From: Setaria digitata
Lineage: Eukaryota > Nematoda > Chromadorea > Rhabditida > Setariidae
NCBI GenBank assembly: GCA_003640385.1
Contig: RCAB01000008.1
Span: forward strand, 519,876-583,875
Length of the DNA stretch: 64,000 bases
Direction of reading: 5' to 3'
Shown: in pieces, positions 1 through 10,715 of the stretch
Layout: every line of letters starts with the position of its first letter
Numbering within the stretch: the stretch's first letter is position 1
Position numbers and translations under genes: made by a program
Notes under the pieces: generated by a model
Seen by the model: only the letters and a program-made list of their open reading frames with translations
Database searches by the model: none
Told to the model about the DNA's origin: nothing

Positions 1-2
1 TT

Positions 3-741
3 CGTTTCTCGCAAATCAAACTCATACTGCGACATCTTTTTAGTTCATTCGGTCGTAAAAATGATGCGGATCGATTATTTCTTATCGACAGTGATGTTGA
101 TGAGGATTACAAAATTCCCGATTTTGAAGGCGAAGTTACTGTAGTTGTTGTTCGCAAATGGGGCAGTAGGCCAACCATGGTATCTCTTGTCTCTATTAAT
201 TTGATTTTATAAAGGATTCCCATATTATAATATTGGCTGACTTTTTTAGAATCAAAGCTGGATTGAATGACTTGTTGCTGAATTTCATTTCCCCCGACAT
301 CCATATTCATTCAGATGAAATGTAGTCGAAAATGCTACTTGGAATTACGCAGCGCAAATTTGCAACAGTTCTGTCGCCGAACTGTTAGCATTCGATGCAA
401 AAGTAATCGAAACGCTTATTACAAGAAAGCAAGTAAGATACTGAAGCTAGGAGAAGGAGGGTGGTGTATTATACATTGTGTCAGCTCGTCGGAGCCTTCG
501 TTCGAAATGCATCACCCACCATCAGGTTTCTTGATCCTCAAGACTATTTTACAATGGTTCTGGCACTTTATTCTCTGTTTTCTTCCTTTTTTTTTATTTG
601 AATTACTTATTATTAAGGTAGGTTATCTTCCAGGCAGAATATACCGTTACATCTGCAAAAGCAGTGCAAATGCTGCTGAATGGTATGTGCGCATCCGCGC
701 AGCTATTCAAAATGCATTACCTCGTGCACCGTCCAATCTGA
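3..741 (+). CDS. 3' end of an unrecognised multi-exon gene (partial)
   Basis: Two blocks look coding. The first (3-178) reads from the window edge through an acidic stretch (DSDVDEDYKIPDFEGE) and a valine run (VTVVVVRKWG), up to a GT at 179. The second is three exons, about 326-432, 485-556 and 634-741, whose internal junctions keep phase: it contains VENATWNYAAQ, LVGAFVRNASPT and AEYTVTSAKAV and ends ...HYLVHRPI with TGA at 739-741. How the blocks join is unsettled. Splicing 178 to the acceptor at 249 would end a first protein after NQSWIE (stop 268-270). Alternatively a donor inside WG/S joins to a poor acceptor (ATGTAG) at 325. I do not recognise the family. The 5' end lies outside the window. 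Confidence 0.4.
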
Positions 742-2841
742 TAACTTTTGATTGAATTATTCTACATCTTCAGAAATCTAAATTTCGATGAGTTGTTTTT
801 TGAAAACGATGTAAACAAAATTGACACTTTGAAGGGAAGTTTTCTTTTTACATTTCTTGTCATTTATCAGTTATTTATTCGTGTAGAGACTTTAAAAATT
901 ATTTTATTCACACTGTTATTTATGATTTGAACCATTTGATAAGTATCCTTCATTCTTTATTTACTAAACAATTTATTGTTTCTTTCTGTCCATGTCAAAA
1001 TTTTTTCAGTCGAGATTTGTAGGAATATGGCTGAATTTTTAGTATCACGATTTAATTTTGAATATTCGTGACTCTTAGAAAGCGACACATATCCCATACC
1101 GATCTTAAAGATAGTCTTAGAATGTTCATGATGATTACCCATTTCAAGTTTCTGATCATTCTCGAGTGACGGTATAATATGGAGAGTATTTGATTCTGTA
1201 TAAACCTATTTTTTTATTTTTTTCCAGAATCTTAGTGATCTGTTGTAGTTAAGAGTAGTTAGTAGCTAATTTGCATTTATGCAACCTGAAAGTTACTGAA
1301 CGGTCTGATTTGCATGTGTTTATATAGGAAATTTTGCTTTACTATAATTATTTACTGCTTTGCATATGTGAAATTGTAGTCGCCCCAATTAAGATATATT
1401 ACTCTGGATAGTTGCTTTAGGAATAGGTTTACTTTGCGATATTGCGTGGTGTTTTCTGCTTAATTTCATTTAAATGAATTGAATACGTGAATATACCACT
1501 TTTGGATTTTTGAAATCAGCTTTTTTTTAGATTCGAACTCTCTGATAGGAATTGATGGCCGTTCCACTTTGCTTTTTGCCTTATGTTTTTTTTTTTTCTC
1601 ACTTATTGTATTTGTAGTTGTGCTCCAGATTCCTTTTTTCGTGTTCTCTATTCTTTTCATTTTAAATTGCCTTTTGAAATACTAGCAGTAGTTGTCTGCT
1701 TCAGAAGAAATATCTTTAAATTTTTCATAAATGGTTAATTTAAATTAAAAAAAAGGAAAAAAAAAGAAAGTGATAAATGGGAAACATTTTTCAACCAGTT
1801 ACTTTGCGTGTGCAATTTGTTTTGACTTTTTTTTTGAATATTCGTGTACATAATTTCCTTTACATTCCGCTGATTTTTTCCCAATGCCGAAGATTCTTTT
1901 CGTTAATGGAAAATCAGATGTTTCAAAATTCTTTCTCAAATATTAAAGAGAACTGTTTATCGTTACCTCTCTGACAATATTTGAATTTATTAATTGAAAA
2001 GGATTTGCTGTGCATCAATGAGAGAAGAAAAACTTCTTAATTTAAGAGCCTTCATTTTTGGTTTCACCGAATTTCTGTGGTTGCATTCTTTCGATCGCTT
2101 CATCTACCGTTTTTTTTTTTTTTCCAATGTTATTTAATGTTATTCAAGTCTTTTGATCCGTTGTAGTGTCCTACATTGTTTCTTTTCAGACAAATAAATG
2201 AGTTTTTATGTACCTTTTTCGTGAAAAATCTGAAGCATCATTTGGCCTCCTTTGCGGGATGTTTACTGCTGATTGCATCTTAGAGAAGCTTAGAAATAAG
2301 AATTATATAACCCTATTTTTTCTGTGGAATTTCTTTCGTGAAATTTCCGAGATTTTAATCCTTATTGGCAAATAGATCAGCTGGATGGGTTTTATTATAT
2401 TTGTTTCATTAATTATTTTTAACTAGTATTTTTTCTTTTTTTCTAAAGTAATGATTTGTATGACTTTCAATCGTAGATACCTAACTAATTTAATAGAAAA
2501 TTTTAGGTAGATTTTTCCAATGTGTATTTCGCTGGTTTAATTTTGATGTTGATGATAGGATGCTGAAAATTTATTTCAAGTTTTTATTTGGACGGGAATG
2601 CAAAATGCATGTATATTTATGAAATGCTGTTTACTTTTACTTTATCTGTTGTTGCGTGCACACTTAACATGTATATGTTTATATTTCTGTTGATTTATAC
2701 ATACGATCATATTTATGTAAGGTCATTTGAAATGAAGGCATGGAAATGTGCGGTGCTAGAAATAGTAACGGTTTAGTTAACTTGCTGGTGCGACGATTTT
2801 TTCAGTGACAGTTCTGGTCATTATTGCAAACATTGCAGGTT
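742..2841. other. Intergenic, no supportable gene
   Basis: AT-rich sequence with T- and A-runs. Open frames here are short and carry no recognisable motif or consistent splice structure. Near the right end, acceptor-like TTTTTTCAG (about 2798-2806) and TTGCAG just ahead of 2842 are candidate trans-splice sites for the CCDC25 gene. Confidence 0.5.
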
Positions 2842-4691
2842 ATGGTGATCAGATTTACATCAAATGTAACTGACCCACCAGTGATGTTATATATGGGTGT
2901 TGACAAGTTTGAAAATGAAAATTTGATAAGGTAGGGGGCCCTTAAATATAAGCCTTGTATAACTTATTTCTTGTAATATTGAGTTCAGATGTTGCGATTA
3001 TGGATAATATCTTTTTGAAAAATGAAGCTAGGAAAAATATATACGGTAATTCCAGTAGGTTCCCTTTTTATCTTTGAAGCCTTGTGAAGAAATTTATTAA
3101 TCCTAAAGTTTTTTATTAAAAGCTTTGAATAGGAGTACACAGAAAATACGTGTAGCAACTTACAGGTGGGGTTGGCCTGAAGATGTTTGGTTTCACGTTG
3201 ACAAAGTATCATCAGCACATGTGTATGCACGTCTGCCTTCCGGACAAACAATCGACGATATGCCGGAAGCTTTGATTGAAGATTGCGCTCAACTGGTGAA
3301 AGCGAATAGCATTCAGGTTTTACATAAAATTTGAGCAAATGATTGCCTTTGAAATCCATTCTTTAGAAACAGTTTGGTGAGATGGATATTGGCTTCGAAG
3401 TGTTGCAAATTTTATATTAGTGTTTAGGGGAGTTGTTTAAATATCGAGGAAGCTGTACTTCTTTTCAGGGGAACAAAATGAATAATGTCGATATAGTATA
3501 TACTCCTTGGGATAATTTGAAGAAAACAGGTAATATGGATATTGGACAAATCGGTTTCAAGGATGATAAAAAAGTGAAGAAAGTGAGTTTTTCTAAAGAA
3601 AGTAAAATGCCGGTTTTCTTGCAATATTCCACATGTCTCCTTTTTGTGATGGTACTGAGTTGAATTGGCCCAGAATCTTCCAAAAAAAAAAAAAAAAAAA
3701 ATGTTGGGTACTTGTGTCTTAATTTATCCCTTATACTAGTTAGATCATTGAAGAGGCCAAATAAGGAAGACAAATTACGCATTGATTTCTTTTAAATTTG
3801 ACTTATTATTTGGCTTTTCTCTCAACCAGACTTCATTTGAATTTATTTTTGAGCAAATTATTGTAAGTTATTCAAAAAGTAGAAGTTATTTTCTAAAATT
3901 TATGTTAAATATTCAATAATTTTTAGGTACATGTTGTGAAGCGTATCAATGATATTGTGAACAGGTTAAACAAGACTGAAGTACGCGTGAATATTGATTA
4001 TCAAGTTGAAAAAGAAGAAAGAGATATAAAGGAGCGCCAAATCGAGGTAATACACTTATTTTCGATGAAAATATGAGCGTTTCGTAGACTTTCTTGATCA
4101 TTGCGAGAAATCTCAAACATTTGCATGTAATTTAGTAAGTGATCATCAGTACTGAATTTGCAGTTGTGGTTGGTTAAAAACCACAGTCGGGTATACTGTG
4201 AAATATTTAAAACTAGTCACCCGAAGTCTCTATTTCTTTTGATTAATTTCCATACGGTATAAAATCAAAAAAAAAAAAAAAAAATGAACAGATCATCTCA
4301 GAAACTTTTTTTTTTTTTTTTAATTTTGAGTTTTACTGCTTATTCTGTGAATAAAGAAGTATGTTATCATCATAGGGGCGTCTTTCAACTCCTCAGATAG
4401 ATCTCTGGTATTGGAAATGCATTAATTGGTTGTTTTACAAGATTTGAAGAAGGGTAATTTTAAATATTATTCCTGCTGTGGATGATTTAATCATTTTCGT
4501 TGTCATTTTCATTGTTGAAATTGATAGATTCTTTGCAGAAGGAAAAGCAGCGCGCCTTGAAAGAGGCAGAAAAATCAGAAATGGAAAGAAGAGAAAAGGA
4601 GCGTAAAATGCGTTCCTATGATGGTGTTTTCAGCGAGGATAAGATGCATTCGAATCTTGATGGTGGTAACGATTCTGATGATTTCATGTGA
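2842..4691 (+). CDS. ccdc25: CCDC25 / NFACT-R domain protein
   Basis: Five exons (2842-2930, 3166-3316, 3469-3582, 3927-4046, 4539-4691) join in phase to give 208 residues, the same length as human CCDC25. The first exon gives [10 protein letters not shown] and [14 protein letters not shown]. The second carries the family hallmark [19 protein letters not shown]. The third has [14 protein letters not shown] and DIGQIGF. The last two are charged coiled coil, ending NDSDDFM like the vertebrate protein. The NFACT-R fold is shared with the ribosome quality-control factor NEMF. Vertebrate CCDC25 has been reported as a membrane DNA sensor; whether that holds in worms cannot be seen here. The start was chosen because it opens the conserved N-terminus directly behind an acceptor-like TTGCAG. 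An AATAAA follows at 4929. Confidence 0.93.
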
Positions 4692-4928
4692 ATATTTTGA
4701 TGATGTGTGCTGTGTTTTCAGTCTGACTTCGACAATTTTTGTTGATTCTGATTTTTCATTTTTATGGGACGTGCTTCAATTTATTTCCCTTTATTATTCA
4801 TGATTGAGGAGTTACTTTGTCAAATTAAACTCTTTGAGCAATTTTTATATGAAATTGGTTCTGCTGTAAATGTTTTAAAGAAAAATTTGTTTTATACGTA
4901 TCGTCAACACATGTAAACATAGCATTGG

Positions 4929-4934
4929 AATAAA
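4929..4934 (+). terminator. Poly(A) signal of CCDC25
   Basis: AATAAA lies 240 bases after the CCDC25 stop codon and just before the stop of the convergent kinase gene on the other strand, so the two 3' ends abut or overlap. Confidence 0.5.
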
Positions 4935-4944
4935 AATGGCAATC

Positions 4945-7900
4945 CTATTCCACAGTTTTTTTATTCACTATGGAATCGGCAACTATCCTAGATGTTAGCA
5001 TGATAATGTGACTGCTTTCATATTCGATATAATATGGTCTTAAGTTGTGAATGATTTCGTTAAAAGTTGGTCGGTCTACAGGTTGTTTTCGCCAGCACTG
5101 CAAGACAATGTTGTAGATATAGTGAGGCATTGCAGATGGTTTCTCCATCCGATGGCCATCTGAAATGGACTGGAAAATAATGAAGGTCAGAACTTTGTTG
5201 GTAAAAAAGCATAGCCGAAATTATACGCCAGTTTTGGAGCTGAAACTCTTTCCAGTTCCGATTTCAATCGAATATATTATTTTCAGTAATTGGTCCTGAA
5301 GTGCACACCTTTCAGAAATGGTAACACTTTTTCATTCGGTAGCATTCCATATGGATCGATGACACCATAAATTTCGGTGGCAAGTATTGCATATGCCCAA
5401 ACATCTGATTTAGTACTTAGCTCCCGGCGGTGTAGCACTTCCGGTGGTAGCCACTTGAAACTACAACAATAGAACTGCCTCTATTTTGAAGTGATTGTAT
5501 TTATGTTCATCGATAAACAGTCAGTCGTTGAGAAAGAGGAATTTTGTAAATTCACTTCACAACTTACGGCATCTTTTGCGGATCATCAGGGAGAAAGTGC
5601 ACTTCGTGACGAGTCGTTTTCGATAGACCAAAGTCGCTAATTTTCAATATATATCTATAACTGATTGAATACTTCACTGGACCTTTAGTCCCTCAACTTC
5701 TAAAGTTAAAATCTTACTATAAGCTATATGTAAAATTGAAAGGAACAGCCGTCACCTTGTCTCATCTCTCGGATGATGAGAAATTAGAACATTGCGCGCA
5801 GCCAGATCACCATGCACAATTGGTGGGTCTAATGAATGAAGGTGTGCCATACCACGGGCTATTTGGATCAAGAAATCTATGCATTCATTTGCCGATATGC
5901 TATATTCATGTGCCTTGAATATTTATGCCATAATCAGTTTTCAGATGGAAATGTCCAATGTTCGTGAAATTCACTTTTTTTTTTTTGACTCAGCAAGATC
6001 TGGAAGTAAAACCTTCATGAATTCAGCTAGCGATCCAATGTCCATGAGTTCAAATGTCAGCAGTGCATATTCTTTTGTTTCGTCGTAGCAGAAGCCGTAG
6101 AATCTCGTCACGTTTGGATGACTTACTACCTAAAATCCGCAACTAGGAAAGCCGATAGTTGGATATTTTCAAATGTCTTTCGGAAATACTGCTCTGTTCT
6201 AACAGTTTCTCTTCCTATTACATCTAGTCTTCAAGTCAAGATGCGTATATGTGGCCAGTGCTGAATCTAATCCGGTTTTCCAAATCTAGCAAATTGCCTG
6301 CAAAATTTCCATTTCAGAAATCCATGTTTGTCGGTACTGCCCCTCCGCAATCATCTTTAATTTTTTAATAGCAACATTCACCTGAAAGTTTTTAAAAAAG
6401 TATGAAATACATCGCAAATATATTTCTCATCACCTGTAGGGTATCAAAAAATAAACTAAAAATATCGACAAACAAAGTTTTATTGAAGCATGGACAAATT
6501 TTTTTCCACTGTTTCAATTTAAATACTGCAACATTGAAACATTGTCTTCCTCACTTTAGCATGTCATTAATTCCTCTGAAATTAAAGAATGATCCATTAC
6601 TTTTTGGCCATCAACTGTTTTAAGCTTTCCACGATATACTGCACCGAATGCACCAGACCCAAGCATATCTTCCGCAGAGTATTCCTATAAGTCAAAATAT
6701 AAAAATATTGTTCAGTTTCATTCGAGACATTTAAAAACTATTTAAATAGCGAAGAAATGACTTCATTAATTGCAAACCAAATTGGAAAGGTCAATTCCGA
6801 TAGCAGCATCTGTCTTCACTACCGGTTCATCAGTTGTTACGATATCAGCAGTTGGAATCTGCAAAAGAACCTTTTCTGATGATAACAGAGAAAGGTTATA
6901 GTGTGAAAAAATTGAAACTTCGAAGATATGATCAATTAAGAGATTTATCGACAAGTTCTTCCTCACATTGATTGAAAGACGCTAAAAGACTTGAAATTGC
7001 ATTGAAAAAAATCGAAGTGTAAATCATAAACATTAGCACCATTTATGGTTTTTTTGGAACTCCTTCGCCCTAAATTATTTCNATTAAAAATAAAAAAATT
7101 ATTAAATTATTAAATTAAATTAAAATAAAATTAAAAAGTTATTAAAATTAAAAAACATTAGCACCATTTATGGTTTTTTTGGAACTCCTTCGCCCTAAAT
7201 TATTTCCAGAAGGAAATTATTAGCAAAAACTAAAAAGCGTATTCTTCTTATTTTAAAAATTACATTATCGAAAGACGTAAGGGACCTTATGGGAAGAGTT
7301 TAAACACCTCTTTGACGGAAAATGCTTGATGTAACTTCGAGCTTCCTCGATTTCATTATTATTAAGTTGTACAGAGCGAGCAAATTCCATATGTGATTTT
7401 TTAGTGGGGTCAAAAATAGAACGGGAAATAAGAGAGAATGACTGCGATAGAAGTTCTGGTTCTGTTATCTAAAATTAAATCCTCAGGTAAAATTTGACAC
7501 GTCAAGAAACAATTTAACCGCACTGTATGTACACTTCATGCCTTTCATTATGAAGATCTAGCAGTGACCAATAACTTCAGAAATATTCATTGGAACCTTC
7601 TGAAACTGTGGATCATTATCTGAGAGTAATACCTGATCATAAAGCCGCGCTGCCCACTGCTCACTTTTCATCGTTAACGCGTAAATGTCTCGAGTTGGGG
7701 AAGCAAATGGTGCTGGAACACTGTGAAAGTAAACAGCTTGTTGCTGAAATAAGACCAGGCACTTTGAGGCTAAAGTAAACATTGAGTTATTGTTGGCTCG
7801 AAAAATTAAAAGGAACCCATGCCTAAATTCACTCACAAGCATAATCCAGTTCCTAGCCGGTGGAATCATCATCAAATACGCGACAACCAAGGTTTTAATA

Positions 7901-8353
7901 CAATCTCTTTCTGATACACAATCTCGACATTCATAATTATGTAGTGGTCACTCACTTTGTTCAACATACTAACCTTCTTTGTCGGTCCATAATTAAGTTT
8001 ATGTGGAATTGCTGATTGGTAATTTGTGTAGTAATAAACCAGATCGTACAGGGTTGCGAACTGTCGATTAAACAACAAATAACGTCCAATTTGACTGCGA
8101 CGAATGGTGTAGGTCTAAATTATATCAATTTAACTGATTTATTCTAATACATGCCTAAGCGGCCCTTTATTCGGCTGGTGGTCTAATTTTGAATGGAATA
8201 TACCTTGATGTAAAATGGTAGTGAGGCATGTTCAAAGTGTTCTGGATCGATATCATTCTTCTCGGAGCAGATCTCATTCGCATCTTTATACTGCCGCTCC
8301 AATTTCTGCAACCTTTGTTGATGATTGGAAAAAATTGAGTTTTGCTTAAAAGA
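4945..8353 (-). CDS. Protein tyrosine kinase with SH2-like segment
   Basis: The kinase domain is complete over nine exons that join in phase: 6778-6858, 6601-6684 (P-loop GSGAFGAVYRG), 6298-6381 (VAIKKLK, ATP lysine), 6013-6129 (HPNVTRFYGFC), 5756-5913 (catalytic loop VHGDLAARNVL), 5568-5654 (ISDFGLSK), 5309-5460 (KWLPPEVL, SDVWAYA) and 4945-5159 (CW..QPVDRPTF), preceded by a linker exon 7286-7461. HGDLAARN points to a tyrosine kinase, with glycine replacing arginine of HRD. Further upstream, 7974-8114 encodes YTIRRSQIGRYLLF followed by LYDLVYYY, like the second half of an SH2 domain; 8204-8353 is a charged helix. Exons 7569-7743 and one ending at 7837 lie between. Joins above 7837 are not settled and no FLVR motif was found, so the N-terminus and true start are uncertain. 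Intron 6297 uses a GC donor. Confidence 0.82.
6132..6297 (-). other. GC-AG intron in the tyrosine kinase gene
   Basis: The exon encoding VAIKKLK to EMEILQ ends CAG at 6298 and the intron begins GCAATT. No GT nearby keeps phase, while joining CAG to the GTA at 6129 gives the expected kinase sequence EILQ-VVSHPN. The donor is weaker than the GCAAGT consensus of the other two GC introns in the window. Confidence 0.6.
7029..7206. repeat. 53-base direct repeat flanking low complexity and an unresolved base
   Basis: A unit starting AACATTAGCACCATTTATGG occurs at about 7029-7081 and again at about 7154-7206, identical as far as I can read. Between them is an N at 7082 and some 70 bases built only from A- and T-rich TTAAA/TTATT words. 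The whole lies in an intron of the kinase gene. The N at the repeat edge suggests a closed assembly gap with duplicated flanks rather than a biological repeat. Confidence 0.8.
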
Positions 8354-8737
8354 CTGAAAAATAGTTAAATGTAGATTATCTAATACAGCCGTTAGCCTTC
8401 GAAAAAGAATACGGTCAATCCGTCAGGTGCTATCAGATGAAGGAATGGAGTAATTTTCTTAAATAAATTTAGTTCTTTCCATTGCATTTAGACATTTATC
8501 ATTTTTTCAATAAAGAAGATGTATTAAGGCACAGCAACTACAACTGATGTATTCAACAGAGTTGCAGAAAAATACAAGTATTGATACAGTTGCTCTAGGT
8601 CGAGGGGCAAAAAGATGTATGCTATGAAGGAAGAGTTGCGAATGAGGCAGGCCAGCCGGTGATTGGGTTGTTGGTGAAATCTTCACGATGTATGAAATGA
8701 AGTACTGTAGTCGGCAAGAAGTTTTTATGTGTTCATT

Positions 8738-10645
8738 CTACTCTTCAATCTTGATCATCAGTAAGAAATAGTTGGGAAAATTGTTGACATTCATAATGCT
8801 CATAAGCGGGCCAAGAAGAAACTTAACGTACGCTAAAGCATCATCAGCTTTTTTTCTTTCCGAAGTTAGGCTATTGAGGACCACTGCTTACAACAGTATG
8901 ATAACAGACCTTTGAAGAAGTTAATTCAACTTGAGCCTGGTGATCGACAGGCGAGTGGAGAATCGAACTCAATCGTGAACTCAAGTCATCCAAAACTCCC
9001 TTTGCCTCTGAAATAATTCTTAACCAGTTTAAACAACTACTTGTAGTCCTAACTTCCCTTACAATCCTTCGATTCTAACCTACTATGCTTTTTCAATACA
9101 ATAGCTTATTAGGGCCATAGTTTAACTCTTTAAGCAGACATCTAAATTTTGCAAAAGTTATTTACTGGTAATGTGGTCCGAGTAAGCTTTGATCATCTCA
9201 TTCAACATGATATTGCTTTTGCAGCACATAATAAGAATGATATAAGGACGGTGATCGCGCGGATCAATATTGAGCCAAATTGGTGAGAATATCACAAATA
9301 ATCCTTGAAACTTCACTGATTTTGCGTATTAGTCTTATTAAACTTCGAAGTAAATTGAAATTAGTTTGAAAATAGTAATTTATCTTCAACTGATTGTCGG
9401 AAATTTGGTGGCTGTTTCAATCACCATCAGAGCTTTCAATGATAACCATTTTAAAAAAAATCTTTTTATACCAGGCTTATAAGAACTGCGATCTTCCAAC
9501 AGATATTCATAAGCAGTGCTAACATCAGCGATACCCAAAAACCACGTTGGATTAATAAACAATTTTTTATTTTCTGAAATAACTTTAAATATCCTGCAGA
9601 TTATGCTGCTGAATTGGAAGCACCATTGCATGATGTCCTGGTGAAAAGAAAGGAGTATGTCTAACCATCGTAAAAACTTTTTTTGATGAGCCAACAAGAT
9701 GGTATCAGTCCAAAATTTGGCTGAAATGATCGATTTCTAATCCATCGACCCAACGACCATTGCATCGGAAGCCGCAAAAAAGTTCGACCATCCGATATTA
9801 TACTATCAACTTCACGTACCCTGAAGGTCATCCTGTCACTTGAACCTTTCTGTAGATCACTATTTCTCATTTCCATACAATAGTCAAGTTGTGATCGAAG
9901 CTTCAATGAATGTGAATCCATGCGGTTGTTACTCTCTCGAAAGTTAAACTCTCTTGAAATATTTTTTGTGAAAATTAGCTCTCTTCAGCACTTCTGTGGA
10001 AGCATGGGTGTAAGAAAATCAGAAATTACTGAAACTCCTCGGAGAGTACGTTTATTTGGTCACCCGCGATGCAATTGATATCCAGACAGGATGTGCCACC
10101 GAAATAATCCCAAAGTACGATGTGCGGTACCTAAAATACTCGAGGTAAAGAAAGTGCGCTGCTCAGAAGGTAATCTGTCCACGCTTCAAACCTAACATGG
10201 TCTGAACCACACTCGAGATTACATTTCGTGGTTATCGTAATTGAATTCATCAGCTGCGAATTCTTTGCTCCGAAAAACTACTCACAGCTCAAATTAGAAG
10301 TGTTGCATTTGCAAGGTTACATAAAAAAATATTTGCCTCAATTGGTTTTGGTTTGATCCCTTTGAATTTCTGCCACCATGAGAGTTCTTGCAGTTTTAAA
10401 GTAAAATTTGAAGCTTTGTCAAATGTTGAGAAAAGCAGATCGCCTCGTAACGGAAGACCATTTATGTCCAAGCCAAAACTACATTTTATGATTAAGTCCA
10501 GCGCCAAAAGCATTGCATTCTGGTAGATTTAAAGTTCTTCCACGACTTCGTTCCACCGAACTCAGAATAACTATTTGCCTTTATTAAATAGGAACGAAAA
10601 CACAATATGATCTTGTTAAATATGCTACCTTTTCTCTTTTGACAT
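8738..10645 (-). CDS. Unrecognised multi-exon gene
   Basis: Likely start ATG at 10645: MSKEKR (10629-10645) joins in phase to 10483-10578, giving QIVILSSVERSRG and LPECNAFGAGLNHK. Further exon candidates follow: 10040-10130 (two frames plausible), 9840-9960 (MDSHSLKLRSQLDYCMEM), 9690-9740 (KFWTDTILLAHQ), 9610-9650 (GHHAMVLPIQQHN), 9480-9580 (INPTWFLGIADVSTAYEYLL), 9190-9300 (WLNIDPRDHRPYIILIMCC), 8950-9015 (KGVLDDLSSRLSS) and a last exon ending MIKIEE with TAG at 8738. The two exons around 9100 join cleanly in phase; several others do not yet. Codon use and spacing look coding, but I recognise no domain. It could be two genes, or contribute N-terminal exons to the kinase gene downstream on the same strand. 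Confidence 0.4.
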
Positions 10646-10715
10646 TTAGAGTGTTTGCTCATTAAAATTCCCAGCACTACTGAAAGATACTTAGAAATCA
10701 GCAGTCAACATTCAA

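Noticed and set aside
315..755. 146-codon plus-strand open frame
   Set aside because: It runs across the introns of the better three-exon reading in another frame, and its residues lack coding character (cysteine and serine runs, T-run phenylalanines).
10289..10513. Minus-strand frame with a cytochrome P450-like look (ALDLIIKCSFGLD)
   Set aside because: No heme-binding FxxGxxxCxG, ExxR or helix I motif on neighbouring exons, and the frame overlaps a phase-matched exon of the unknown gene.
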